This document shows, in pieces, positions 16,008 to 24,558 of a stretch of DNA of 64,000 nucleotides. Each line of letters opens with the position of its first letter. Positions within the stretch are counted from its first letter, which is position 1. Source of the stretch: Hydrogenovibrio sp. SC-1. GTDB lineage: Bacteria; Pseudomonadota; Gammaproteobacteria; Thiomicrospirales; Thiomicrospiraceae. The notes under the pieces were generated by a model that was not told the DNA's origin, ran no database searches, and was given only the letters and a program-made list of their open reading frames with translations. The stretch lies in contig NZ_PKGB01000001.1 in assembly GCF_002848135.1 (NCBI RefSeq), positions 62,001-126,000 of the forward strand, in the 5' to 3' direction. A program made the translations under genes and the position numbers.

Positions 16008-17153
16008 TTAAATGACGGATTTTTGAAGTAGCTGATGATTGCCATAGCTCAAGGCTGTTTTACCATCTAAAAAATCGCGCAATGGCTTTTCAACCAGCAA
16101 GTGACGCCAACCTTGCAAAACGGAGCCCGGTTGGCGAATAATGGCCAGCAAATCTGTCCTATTGATTATATTATGCGGATTGATATGATAAATTAAAGCC
16201 ATCTGGTTTGCCCAGGCAAATCCGATATCCAATAAAATTGCTTCTTGAGGCGTTGGTGGGGCAACCGGAGTCGGCGGCGTTGGCCAAAGGTCAGGGTGCG
16301 CAAATACATCATCAATCTCTTTAATCCAAGTCTCACCGTACTGTTTGATTGAGGCAGGTTTGATATGAGGCACTTTATAAAGTGCCTCTACGCAATCAGG
16401 TGGGCGCTTGGCAATAGCGACCAGAACATCATCAGACAGTACCCAGCGTTTAGGTTGGTTATGTTCAATCGCATGACGTTCGCGCCATTCTGCGAGTCGA
16501 TAGGCAATTGCACGATTTTTCCGAGATAATTTATGGGTGGCTTTGATTTTAGCCCCCGCTGCTTCAGGTGACAATTCATATAACCGGATGTCCAATAAGG
16601 CATCAAAATCTTGTTGTAATGCATTGAGTTGTTCTGGCGTCAATTGACTCAGGCATTTTTCATATAAAGGCGCTAAGGTACGAACATCATCTATAGCATA
16701 AGCGAGTTGTTGTTCGGTGAGAGGGCGTTGTTGCCAATCGGTTCGGGTTTGATCTTTTTCTAACTTGATATCGAGTTCAGCTGCGACCACGCGGGCTAAT
16801 CCTGCCAAATCGCCGTGCCCTAAAAATAAACAAGCAATCTGAGTATCAAAAATATTAACTGGTAATTGTCCTGAAACTTGGTAGAGCACTTCTAGGTCTT
16901 GTCGAGCCGAATGGAAGACCTTGATGATATCAGGATTTTGTAATAATTCCCATAAAGGACTGAGATCATTAACCGCAATGGGATCAATAATGGCAGAAAT
17001 TCCTTCAGGATTTTGGGTTTGAATTAAGCTTAATATTGGAAAATAGGTATCCGTTCGCACAAATTCAGTATCGATTGCCAGCCATGGACTGGATTCGATG
17101 GATTGGCAAAATTGGATTAAGGCGTCGGTGTGATCAATAAATTGGTAGGTCAT
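16008..17153 (-). CDS. rnd: Ribonuclease D
   Basis: 381 residues. A 3'-5' exoribonuclease that trims tRNA precursors in the cytoplasm. DEDDy residues are visible: LAIDTEFVRTDTYFP (Asp28, Glu30), HSARQDLEVL, and YAIDDVRTL carrying the tyrosine and final aspartate. The HRDC domain follows at about 205-290 (LAEWRERHAIEHNQPKRWVLSDDVL). The length and order fit E. coli Rnd. It lies 53 bp upstream of pfk on the same strand and is divergent from mpl. Confidence 0.93.
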   Translation of the reverse strand: MTYQFIDHTDALIQFCQSIESSPWLAIDTEFVRTDTYFPILSLIQTQNPEGISAIIDPIAVNDLSPLWELLQNPDIIKVFHSARQDLEVLYQVSGQLPVNIFDTQIACLFLGHGDLAGLARVVAAELDIKLEKDQTRTDWQQRPLTEQQLAYAIDDVRTLAPLYEKCLSQLTPEQLNALQQDFDALLDIRLYELSPEAAGAKIKATHKLSRKNRAIAYRLAEWRERHAIEHNQPKRWVLSDDVLVAIAKRPPDCVEALYKVPHIKPASIKQYGETWIKEIDDVFAHPDLWPTPPTPVAPPTPQEAILLDIGFAWANQMALIYHINPHNIINRTDLLAIIRQPGSVLQGWRHLLVEKPLRDFLDGKTALSYGNHQLLQKSVI

Positions 17154-17311
17154 AACGGAAGTTTACGGTTTAAAAGTGGTTTCGGCAAGCAAAAGCCGTT
17201 GGCTTTTTTCAGGATTCTTCAATATGATACGTGTCTGAAGCAACCTTGCCATATTATCGCGCAAAGAGGCCTCATCAATAACGCAAAATAACGGCTTTAT
17301 AAACTGTTTAA

Positions 17312-17320
17312 AAGGGGTGA
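17312..17320 (+). promoter_or_regulatory. Strong ribosome-binding site that selects a TTG start for mpl
   Basis: The sequence AAGGGGTGA closely matches the anti-SD complement. It places the TTG at 17323 at normal spacing, while the in-frame GTG at 17317 overlaps the site itself. Starting at TTG also gives the family N-terminus (M)KIHILGIAGTFMGG. Confidence 0.6.
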
Positions 17321-17322
17321 GT

Positions 17323-18720
17323 TTGAAAATTCATATTTTAGGGATTGCAGGTACCTTCATGGGAGGGATTGCCCAGTTAGCGAAGGCAAAAGGGGTGACT
17401 GTTTCTGGTTCGGATCACGCCGTGTATCCGCCTATGAGCACTCAGCTCGAACAAGCCGATATCGAGGTAATGGCGGACGATTCACTCGCTTTCCTGCAAC
17501 AATTTCCTGATACGGTGGTCATTGGTAATGCGTTAAGTCGAGGACAGGTCGCGGTTGAAGCAACATTGAATGCTCAGCAAGTCTATACATCGGGCCCTCA
17601 GTGGTTGGCTGACAATATCTTAAAGGATCGCTGGGTGGTAGCTGTTGCCGGTACCCATGGTAAAACCTCTACAGCTTCAATGGTGGCTTGGATTTTAGAG
17701 GTTGCTGGCTTAGCGCCGGGATTCTTGATTGGGGGGGTGCCAGAAAATTTTGGTGTTTCTGCTCGATTAGGGGATGCGCCATTTTTTGTGGTTGAAGCCG
17801 ATGAATATGACACCGCCTTTTTTGATAAACGCTCAAAGTTTGTTCACTATCATCCCCGTACTTGTGTGTTGAATAATTTAGAATTTGATCATGCCGATAT
17901 TTTCGATAGTTTGGCAGCCATTCAAAAGCAATTTCACCACCTACTGAGAACCGTCCCTAGTAATGGGCTGGTGGTGATGCCAAATGATGATCCCGCTCTG
18001 GATGAAGTCGTTGCTCAAGGATGTTGGACGCCCATCCAACATCAAGGCGAAGGAGGGGATTGGTCTGCGGTATTAAAGCAGCAAGATGCCAGTGTGTTTG
18101 AGGTGTTCTATCAGCAGCAGTCATTAGGAGACATAGCGTGGCAAATGACTGGAGCTCATAATGTCCGTAATGCCCTTAGTGCAATAGCTGGAGCAGTGCA
18201 TTGTGGTGTTCCTCCCAAATTAGCGGTAGAAAGTTTATCTAGCTTTAAAGGCATTCGTCGCAGAATGACATTGGTTGATACGGTTAATGAAATTCGTGTG
18301 TATGATGATTTTGCCCATCATCCGACGGCGATTGCAACCTCTCTTGCTGGAGTACGGGCAAAAATGCAGCAATCGCATTCGTCTGTCGGGCGGTTAATCG
18401 CCGTATTTGAACCGAGGTCCAATACCATGCGTTTGGGGATTCATCGTCATTCGTTACCAAAGGCATTTGACGCAGCAGATGCGGTTTTTGGGTTTATTGA
18501 TCCCGGTTGGCATTGGCAGTTAGCATCTGATCAGTTTCAGTGTGATGTCACGTTGGTGGATAGCTATGATAAACTATATGAAGCTCTATTGGGGGCTTGT
18601 CAGCCTCATGATCAGGTGGTATTTATGAGTAATGGTAGTTTTGGTGGGCTACATCAAAGATTGATTGAGGGATTAAAACAAAAATATAGTTTCTCTCAGT
18701 CAGAAAAAGGAAAGTTATGA
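17323..18720 (+). CDS. mpl: UDP-N-acetylmuramate:L-alanyl-gamma-D-glutamyl-meso-diaminopimelate ligase Mpl
   Basis: 465 residues from a TTG start. Mpl recycles murein tripeptide by ligating it to UDP-MurNAc. The N-terminal Rossmann block is KIHILGIAGTFMGGIAQLAK. The Mur-ligase P-loop is AGTHGKTSTASMVAWILE at about residues 107-124, followed by EADEYDTAFFDKRSKF and NNLEFDHADIF, both diagnostic of Mpl. A C-terminal ligase domain contains YDDFAHHPTAI. The stop overlaps the next ATG (ATGA), so the GGDEF-like gene is translated from the same message. Confidence 0.95.
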   Translation: MKIHILGIAGTFMGGIAQLAKAKGVTVSGSDHAVYPPMSTQLEQADIEVMADDSLAFLQQFPDTVVIGNALSRGQVAVEATLNAQQVYTSGPQWLADNILKDRWVVAVAGTHGKTSTASMVAWILEVAGLAPGFLIGGVPENFGVSARLGDAPFFVVEADEYDTAFFDKRSKFVHYHPRTCVLNNLEFDHADIFDSLAAIQKQFHHLLRTVPSNGLVVMPNDDPALDEVVAQGCWTPIQHQGEGGDWSAVLKQQDASVFEVFYQQQSLGDIAWQMTGAHNVRNALSAIAGAVHCGVPPKLAVESLSSFKGIRRRMTLVDTVNEIRVYDDFAHHPTAIATSLAGVRAKMQQSHSSVGRLIAVFEPRSNTMRLGIHRHSLPKAFDAADAVFGFIDPGWHWQLASDQFQCDVTLVDSYDKLYEALLGACQPHDQVVFMSNGSFGGLHQRLIEGLKQKYSFSQSEKGKL

Positions 18721-19739
18721 AGAGACAGTTGATTGCCAATAAGACCCTAGAATATCTTATCGACAATAAATTGGACATTAATCCGATGATGTTCAGTATT
18801 TGGTATTCCTATTTTTTAGGTGAGAACAAAAACCTCATTTCTCGAATTAAATCATTGCGTGGCAGTGAGAATGGTTTGACTGAGACTTCCTATCACCGCT
18901 TGTATGAATCTTACATTCTTAGAGAACATTTTCGAGATTCATTAGGTATCAATGAAAAAACGTCTCAGATTATTGATAGAGCCAATGAATTGAGAGAACG
19001 TATTCATGAGTTTGTTGAAAATATTCAAGGTCATCAAGCCGTTATTGGTGATATGAGTGATAGTTTATCAGTTGCGAAAACTCGAGAAGCTATTCAGATC
19101 ATTCTCAATGAAGCCTTGTCAGAAATGAAAACAGTGGAAAAAGAATCTGAGAAAACCACTATTTGGATGAAGCGGAATGTGCAAGAGTTGGATGCGGTTA
19201 AAAAGGATGTGATTGATATTGAACAGAATATGAATCGTGATTTTTTAACAGGATTGCCTGATAGAACTTATTATGAAAAGGAGTTAGAGGCATTTTTGAA
19301 CAATTCCATGTCAGGTATTATTTCCAAAAAATATTTCGTGGTGTTCGATATTGAAGATTTGGATCATTACAATCAACAATATTCCTGGCTGGTCGGAGAC
19401 AGTATTTTACGTCTGGTGGTGAAAATTATTCAAACTGAGACCGAACAAAATTGGGAGATGATGCGTCTTGAAGAAGATGAATTGGCTGTTTTTACTCCCA
19501 ATGGCTTTCCCGTTCACAAGATTCCTGAGTATGTTGAAAGAGTTCGGACTCTGATTGAAGGCAAGCAAGTCATGTTAAAAAATCAGCAAAAGTCGATTAA
19601 AAATATTACTGTGAATGCGGCGATTATTAAGGTCGAGGTGTTTGATGACCTAAAAACCGTGCAAGAAAAAGTGAAAAAAGGCTTGAAGCAAATTAAAGAC
19701 GACCCAGATTTACACGTTGTACAGGTTGATAAGCTTTAG
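18717..19739 (+). CDS. Degenerate GGDEF-domain protein
   Basis: 340 residues, no signal or membrane segment. Residues 1-170 are helical and charged, with coiled-coil character (about 85-170). The C-terminal part starts DFLTGLPDRTYYEKEL (about 175), the usual entry to a GGDEF domain, and has VVFDIEDLDHYNQQYSWLVGDSILR. The signature site reads LEEDEL (about 248-253) where GG(D/E)EF is needed, so diguanylate cyclase activity is unlikely. The allosteric I-site RxxD is not evident either. It may bind c-di-GMP or GTP, or act as a protein-interaction module. It overlaps mpl by 4 bp. Confidence 0.78.
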   Translation: MKRQLIANKTLEYLIDNKLDINPMMFSIWYSYFLGENKNLISRIKSLRGSENGLTETSYHRLYESYILREHFRDSLGINEKTSQIIDRANELRERIHEFVENIQGHQAVIGDMSDSLSVAKTREAIQIILNEALSEMKTVEKESEKTTIWMKRNVQELDAVKKDVIDIEQNMNRDFLTGLPDRTYYEKELEAFLNNSMSGIISKKYFVVFDIEDLDHYNQQYSWLVGDSILRLVVKIIQTETEQNWEMMRLEEDELAVFTPNGFPVHKIPEYVERVRTLIEGKQVMLKNQQKSIKNITVNAAIIKVEVFDDLKTVQEKVKKGLKQIKDDPDLHVVQVDKL

Positions 19740-19741
19740 TC

Positions 19742-19834
19742 ATGTGGGCATTTTTAGAAGTCGGCATACTGTTCGGGCTAGTATTTATTGTTGTCTGGGC
19801 GATCTTTAGCAAGCCCAAACCTCCTAAAAAATAG
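19742..19834 (+). CDS. Putative 30-residue single-pass membrane peptide
   Basis: A short frame starting 2 bp after the stop of the GGDEF-like gene: Met-Trp-Ala, then a strongly hydrophobic stretch at residues 4-22 (FLEVGILFGLVFIVVWAIF), ending in the basic tail SKPKPPKK. A single hydrophobic helix with a positive C-terminus is a typical small-membrane-protein layout. No clear RBS is present, so translation would depend on coupling to the upstream gene. Whether it is expressed cannot be told from sequence. Confidence 0.45.
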   Translation: MWAFLEVGILFGLVFIVVWAIFSKPKPPKK

Positions 19835-19869
19835 CTATACTCAAAGGGCACGACGAACCTAGGCATTTA

Positions 19870-20415
19870 TTATTGTGTTAACTGAAATTCTGTTAGGCTT
19901 AAAGTCCAGTTAGGACGATAATGCTGGATTAAGCAAGTTGTCCAGATCTGAGCGTCCCGAGGTAATCCTTCAGTTAGATAGATTTCTACTTGAGCCTGTA
20001 CCGCTTTTTTAAAGCGGTTAGAGGGCTGGTTGTTCAATGAGAGGTTATCAGCACTGAAGTGAAACGTAAAATTTGCAGCTTGGGAAAAAATCCATTCTAA
20101 TGCTTGAGGTTTTACCTCCACCTGTTCAAATTCAGCTTGGCGTTTTTCAGAGCGCCCATCTGGTTCATACCAATAACCAAAATCCTCAAGCAATCGCCTT
20201 TTGGGCCCAGCAACGCACCAGTGAGCGATTTCATGTAATGCTGAAGCAAAAAAACCGTGTGCAAAAATAATGCGATGGTAGGGATGTTTTTTATCTGCTG
20301 GTCGATAGATTGGTTCCTTTTCACAGCACACCAAATGCGTGTGCTGGCTTTCTGAAAAGGTTGCATTAAAAAGCGCAATGAGGGTTTGCGCTTGATGAGG
20401 TGAATGGTCGAGCAT
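19870..20415 (-). CDS. epmC: Elongation factor P hydroxylase EpmC (YfcM)
   Basis: 181 residues. EpmC hydroxylates the lysylated lysine of EF-P, the last step of that modification. The signature ALHEIAHWCVAGPKRRLLED with its HExxH metal motif is followed by DFGYWYEPDGRSEKRQAEFE and VEVKPQALEWIFSQAA, all typical of YfcM. EpmA and EpmB, needed for the preceding steps, are not in the window. It follows hemL by 11 bp on the same strand and is probably in the same transcript. Confidence 0.88.
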   Translation of the reverse strand: MLDHSPHQAQTLIALFNATFSESQHTHLVCCEKEPIYRPADKKHPYHRIIFAHGFFASALHEIAHWCVAGPKRRLLEDFGYWYEPDGRSEKRQAEFEQVEVKPQALEWIFSQAANFTFHFSADNLSLNNQPSNRFKKAVQAQVEIYLTEGLPRDAQIWTTCLIQHYRPNWTLSLTEFQLTQ

Positions 20416-20426
20416 AGATGTTCGGG

Positions 20427-21707
20427 TTAAAGCGTTGCCATCACCTTGCGAGCGGCTGCTAAGGTTGCATCTATGTCTGCATCGGTATGCATTATGGAGA
20501 CAAAACCAGCTTCAAATGCAGATGGGGCTAAATAAATCCCTTCATTTAACATGCCATGATAGAAGGCCTTGAAGCGTTCCATGTCGCCTTGTGCAACTTG
20601 TGCAAAACGAGAAATGGACTTTTGTTCACTAAAGAAGAAACCGAACATACCGCCGACCTGATTGGTCGTGAAAGGGATACCAGCTTCGTCCGCGACGGCT
20701 TGCAAACCATTAACCAGTTTGGTGGTTTTAGCCTCTAAGCTCTCAAAAAATCCCGGTTGACTAATCAGTTCTAAGGTCTTTAAACCAGCTGCCATAGCGA
20801 TAGGGTTGCCCGATAAAGTACCGGCTTGATAAACCGGACCCAGTGGCGCGATATGTTGCATGATTTCGCGTTTCCCACCAAATGCACCGACGGGCATGCC
20901 GCCGCCAATGACTTTGCCAAACGTAACAAGGTCGGCATCAACATTGTAACGTGCCTGAGCGCCACCAAGACCCACACGGAATCCACACATGACTTCATCA
21001 AAAATCAGTACGGCACCGGATTCGTCACAGACTTCTCTCAAGGTTTCTAAAAAGCCAGGTTCTGGCGGGATACAGTTCATATTGCCGGCAACGGGTTCAA
21101 CAATAATACAAGCTACCTGGTCGCCGATTTCGGAAAAGACACGACGAACTTCATCCGCATCGTTGTGCGTTAAGGTTAAAGTTTCCTCAGCCAAGCAAGC
21201 AGGCACACCAGGTGAGGACGGTACGCCTAACGTTAGTGCGCCAGACCCAGCTTTGACGAGCAATGAATCAGAATGACCGTGGTAGCAACCTTCAAACTTA
21301 ACAATTTTATCCCTGCCGGTATAACCACGTGCGAGACGAATTGCCGTCATGGTGGCTTCGGTACCTGAACTCACCATTCGTACCATGTCCATAGAAGGCA
21401 CTAGGTTGCAAACATAGTCTGCCATGGTGGTTTCAATGGCTGTTGGCGCACCGAAGGATAGTCCGTGTTCGGCTTTTTCTTGAACGGCACGAATAACTTC
21501 AGGGTGGGCATGTCCCAATATAGCAGGACCCCAAGAACCGACATAGTCAATATAGCGTTTATCGTCTTCATCTACGAGATAGGCGCCTTTTGCTTCCTTA
21601 AAGAATACAGGTGTTCCACCCACACTTTTAAAAGCTCTAACCGGGGAATTTACACCGCCAGGAATGTGGTTTTGAGCGGCTTCAAATAAATCTTGAGAAT
21701 GTGACAT
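20427..21707 (-). CDS. hemL: Glutamate-1-semialdehyde 2,1-aminomutase HemL
   Basis: 426 residues, normal length. It converts glutamate-1-semialdehyde to 5-aminolevulinate in the C5 tetrapyrrole pathway. The N-terminus reads [40 protein letters not shown] binds PLP phosphate, [11 protein letters not shown] holds the PLP aspartate, and the PLP lysine is in [18 protein letters not shown] (about residue 265). It is placed downstream of tlpA-like and rpiA and upstream of epmC on the minus strand. Confidence 0.97.
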   Translation of the reverse strand: MSHSQDLFEAAQNHIPGGVNSPVRAFKSVGGTPVFFKEAKGAYLVDEDDKRYIDYVGSWGPAILGHAHPEVIRAVQEKAEHGLSFGAPTAIETTMADYVCNLVPSMDMVRMVSSGTEATMTAIRLARGYTGRDKIVKFEGCYHGHSDSLLVKAGSGALTLGVPSSPGVPACLAEETLTLTHNDADEVRRVFSEIGDQVACIIVEPVAGNMNCIPPEPGFLETLREVCDESGAVLIFDEVMCGFRVGLGGAQARYNVDADLVTFGKVIGGGMPVGAFGGKREIMQHIAPLGPVYQAGTLSGNPIAMAAGLKTLELISQPGFFESLEAKTTKLVNGLQAVADEAGIPFTTNQVGGMFGFFFSEQKSISRFAQVAQGDMERFKAFYHGMLNEGIYLAPSAFEAGFVSIMHTDADIDATLAAARKVMATL

Positions 21708-21754
21708 GCGCGTCCTTATTACTAGTTTGGGGGTTAAAATTCTGGAGTAAAAAC

Positions 21755-22258
21755 TTATAAATCAGGGGTCATTTGATCAAGGGTCTGGACAACCCAGTCA
21801 AAATCCACTTCGCCCACTTTACGATATTTAATATTGCCATTCGGAGCAATTAAGTAACTGGTAGGCGTCAGTAAGACTTCACCAAAGGCCGAGGCAATTT
21901 TCCCTTCAGTGTCTTTGACGAACGAAAAGGGGTAAGGGTTTTTGGCAGTAAATTTTTCGACCTGTTCAGCGGGATCATATTCCATTGATACCGCGACCAG
22001 TTCAAATTGATCACCAAACTGTTGTTTGATTTTAGCAAGGTGTGGCATTTCGGCAATACAGCCAGAGCAGGTGGTTGCCCAAAAGGTCACCATAACCGGC
22101 TTCATAGGTCGATCCAGTTCAAGCATTTGCCCTTGGGCCGTTTTAACGGTGATGGCAGGCGCCTTTCCTAAGCCATCTGAAAAGACGGTCAAATAGACCA
22201 AAGTCCCAATAAGTGCTAGGACAGCTAATCCAAAAAATTGTCGTGCCATATTTTGCAT
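21755..22258 (-). CDS. TlpA-like periplasmic thiol:disulfide oxidoreductase
   Basis: 167 residues. An N-terminal hydrophobic anchor (about 8-26) holds a thioredoxin-like domain in the periplasm. The redox motif is CSGC in [20 protein letters not shown] (about 65-68), with [13 protein letters not shown] as the cis-proline loop. The AhpC/Redoxin style ([13 protein letters not shown]) fits TlpA/ResA proteins, which reduce cytochrome c apoproteins or SCO/copper-site cysteines. SCO is encoded three genes upstream, a suggestive but unproven link. rpiA ends 10 bp before it. Confidence 0.8.
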   Translation of the reverse strand: MQNMARQFFGLAVLALIGTLVYLTVFSDGLGKAPAITVKTAQGQMLELDRPMKPVMVTFWATTCSGCIAEMPHLAKIKQQFGDQFELVAVSMEYDPAEQVEKFTAKNPYPFSFVKDTEGKIASAFGEVLLTPTSYLIAPNGNIKYRKVGEVDFDWVVQTLDQMTPDL

Positions 22259-22268
22259 GGGGAAACCC

Positions 22269-22937
22269 TTAGTCAGTTACGGTGATGGTTTCAACACCAT
22301 TTGCCGTGCCACACAAGAAAATATCTGCATTACGGGCTGCGAAAAGACCATTGGTTACAACGCCGACAATACTGTTGAGTTCCGTTTCCATTGCGACAGG
22401 ATCTGTAATTTCCAAACCGTGAATATCTAAGATAACATTACCGTTGTCGGTGGTAAAACCGTCTCTAAGTACTGGTTCACCGCCAAAGCGCTTAACCACT
22501 TCACGAGCAACATAGCTACGAGCCATTGGGATGACTTCGATGGGGAGTGGGAATTTGCCAAGCACATCAACTTTTTTACTGTCATCGGCAATACAAACAA
22601 ATTGTTTGGCAACCGCTAGTACGATTTTTTCGCGTGTTAAAGCACCACCGCCACCTTTAATTAAATTGAGCTGAGGATCAGCCTCATCGGCGCCATCAAT
22701 ATAGACAGACATTTCATCAACGGCATTCAGCTCTAACACAGGAATACCATGTCCTTTTAGTCGTTCAGCAGTGGCCTCTGAGCTGGCAACCGCGCCTTTA
22801 ATACTGCCTTTGATTTTGGCCAGTTCATCAATAAAGAAATTGGCCGTAGAACCTGTCCCAACACCAATATAAGTATCTGGTACAACGTATTCAATGGCGG
22901 CTTTTGCAACTTGTTGCTTTAATTCATCTTGTGTCAT
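22269..22937 (-). CDS. rpiA: Ribose-5-phosphate isomerase A
   Basis: 222 residues. It interconverts ribose-5-phosphate and ribulose-5-phosphate; in a Calvin-cycle autotroph it also feeds phosphoribulokinase. The motifs are all present: [16 protein letters not shown] for phosphate binding, [48 protein letters not shown] with the catalytic residues, and LPIEVIPMA. Length is standard. Confidence 0.97.
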   Translation of the reverse strand: MTQDELKQQVAKAAIEYVVPDTYIGVGTGSTANFFIDELAKIKGSIKGAVASSEATAERLKGHGIPVLELNAVDEMSVYIDGADEADPQLNLIKGGGGALTREKIVLAVAKQFVCIADDSKKVDVLGKFPLPIEVIPMARSYVAREVVKRFGGEPVLRDGFTTDNGNVILDIHGLEITDPVAMETELNSIVGVVTNGLFAARNADIFLCGTANGVETITVTD

Positions 22938-23045
22938 GGTTTTTCTCGTCGTTTTTAAAAAGGCTTGCCTTTGCGTTTAAATTGGGTGACATTTTAATCA
23001 TTTTAGTGCTTAAAGTATAGCTTGAGACATTACTCTAATTGATGG

Positions 23046-23537
23046 CTAATGGTGCTTTGAACCACCAGGTGCATTGAATAACACTGGCGGTGCTTGCGTT
23101 TCAGGCACGGATTCACTCAGTTTTGGGGGCATCTCGCCGGGTTTTCTTTCATAGTGACCAACGACCATTCCTGACTGGGTGACATAATAGTGGCTGTCAT
23201 AAACATGCACCGTTTTAAAAACCATAGGGCGAATTTGTTTTGACGTTTCGGAAAGCGGCTTGCCTAATGTCATGTACATACCGCACATGGTACAACCGTT
23301 GACAACTTGACCTTTCGCAAAGTTAGCATGGTCTTCAACACTTAACTGACCGCGTCGGTCCAATTCTTTTATATAAGCGGTTTTCTGGGCTGAATCCGTT
23401 AGGTCGAAATAGTCCACGCAAAGTGTCAATGTTTTTGCGGATTCTAAAGAGCTGTCTGAGTCGGCTAGAGCAATGCCATTGAAAGAAACTAGACTCGCCA
23501 ACAGAATAGCATTTAATGAGAAGTACTTTTTTATCAT
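23046..23537 (-). CDS. Periplasmic Cys/Met-rich hypothetical protein
   Basis: 163 residues with a signal peptide (cleavage near ALA-D, residue 25). The mature part contains Cys40 and a CTMCGMYM motif (Cys82, Cys85, Met84, Met87, Met89) and ends in a flexible Pro/Glu-rich stretch and GGSKHH. Cys, Met and His clusters of this type can bind copper, and the next gene upstream encodes SCO, a copper chaperone. I do not recognise the family. A metal-related role is inference from composition and position only. Confidence 0.6.
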   Translation of the reverse strand: MIKKYFSLNAILLASLVSFNGIALADSDSSLESAKTLTLCVDYFDLTDSAQKTAYIKELDRRGQLSVEDHANFAKGQVVNGCTMCGMYMTLGKPLSETSKQIRPMVFKTVHVYDSHYYVTQSGMVVGHYERKPGEMPPKLSESVPETQAPPVLFNAPGGSKHH

Positions 23538-23719
23538 ATAAAAGACCTTTGAATAAGATAAGGGAGTTATAAACTGTCAATCACTATAAGCATTCTTGAA
23601 ACCTTTTCAAGATTGAATTGAATAGAAATGCTGACAAAATCCTTGAGCCATGCATTAAAACCCTTATTAGGGATAGTAAAAATACACAGGGTGCCTTTGC
23701 TTAGGGGTATGACAGGGCA

Positions 23720-24349
23720 TCAAGGATTTGGTTGAAGAGCTTGTTCAATAGCGTGTTGGAATTGTTTGGGGTTAGTGCCGTGCGGTAATTGTTTGACCAG
23801 TTTACCCTCTGGGTTGATCAAGTAAGTAAAAGCCGAGTGGTCAACCGAGTAGTTCTTGTCGTTGTCGGGTGTTTTATGTAGAGCATAAACGACGCCATAA
23901 CGCTGGGTAATGTTATCTATATCGGCTTTGCTACCGGTTAAGCCAATGATGTCACTGTTAAAAAAATTGACATACTCTGCCAGTTTTGCAGGCGTGTCTC
24001 TTTCGGGATCAACCGATATAAACAGGATTTGTACTTGAGACTGTTGTGCTTCGCTCAGTCTACGGTAGGCCAAGGATAAGTTGCCGAGGTTGGTTGGGCA
24101 AATATCTGGGCAAAAGGTGTAGCCAAAATATATAAAAACCCACTGGTTACGAAACTGGCTGAGGGATACGGGGCCTTGGTGAGCATCCAAGGTGAAATCA
24201 CCGCCAGTTGGCGCTTCCGACAGTTGAAGCTGAGCTGTCGCGTATTCCGAATTGAAAAAGGGCGCTTTTTCAGCAGTGACAACGAAATAGCCTGTTACAG
24301 CCAGTAATAGGATGAGTAAAATAATACGCCAATTTTTATGCCAGCTCAT
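23720..24349 (-). CDS. SCO1/SenC-family copper chaperone
   Basis: 209 residues with an N-terminal membrane anchor (about 8-25) and a periplasmic thioredoxin-like domain. The copper ligands are seen: YTFCPDICPTNLG (CxxxC) and the histidine in SVDHSAFTYLINPEG. SCO proteins deliver copper to the CuA site of cytochrome oxidase or act as periplasmic thiol reductases. The RBS AAGGGTC precedes the ATG. No oxidase genes are in the window. It is the first of the minus-strand run down to epmC, but 182 bp separate it from the next gene. Confidence 0.9.
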   Translation of the reverse strand: MSWHKNWRIILLILLLAVTGYFVVTAEKAPFFNSEYATAQLQLSEAPTGGDFTLDAHQGPVSLSQFRNQWVFIYFGYTFCPDICPTNLGNLSLAYRRLSEAQQSQVQILFISVDPERDTPAKLAEYVNFFNSDIIGLTGSKADIDNITQRYGVVYALHKTPDNDKNYSVDHSAFTYLINPEGKLVKQLPHGTNPKQFQHAIEQALQPNP

Positions 24350-24463
24350 AGTGACCCTTTTGTTGTAATTTGCATCAATGCAGTGTCAATTGAATTGAGA
24401 AGATTGTAGCGACTGTTGATGCAAAAAGCATTAAAAACCGGCGAAAGCACTGTTGAATAAACG

Positions 24464-24519
24464 TTGAGTTAAGTTGAAACCTAACTCAAAAACACAGGAA
24501 GATTGGCATTTGCTATAAT
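24464..24519 (+). promoter_or_regulatory. ilvA promoter: extended -10 with an upstream inverted repeat
   Basis: TGCTATAAT at 24511-24519 is a perfect extended -10 element; no good -35 is visible. Just upstream lies an 8-bp inverted repeat TTGAGTTA (24464-24471) / TAACTCAA (24482-24489), a possible operator. The start codon of ilvA is 40 bp downstream. Confidence 0.55.
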
Positions 24520-24558
24520 CCGGTGATTATCTGAATTTTCTAATACTAAGGATGCTTG

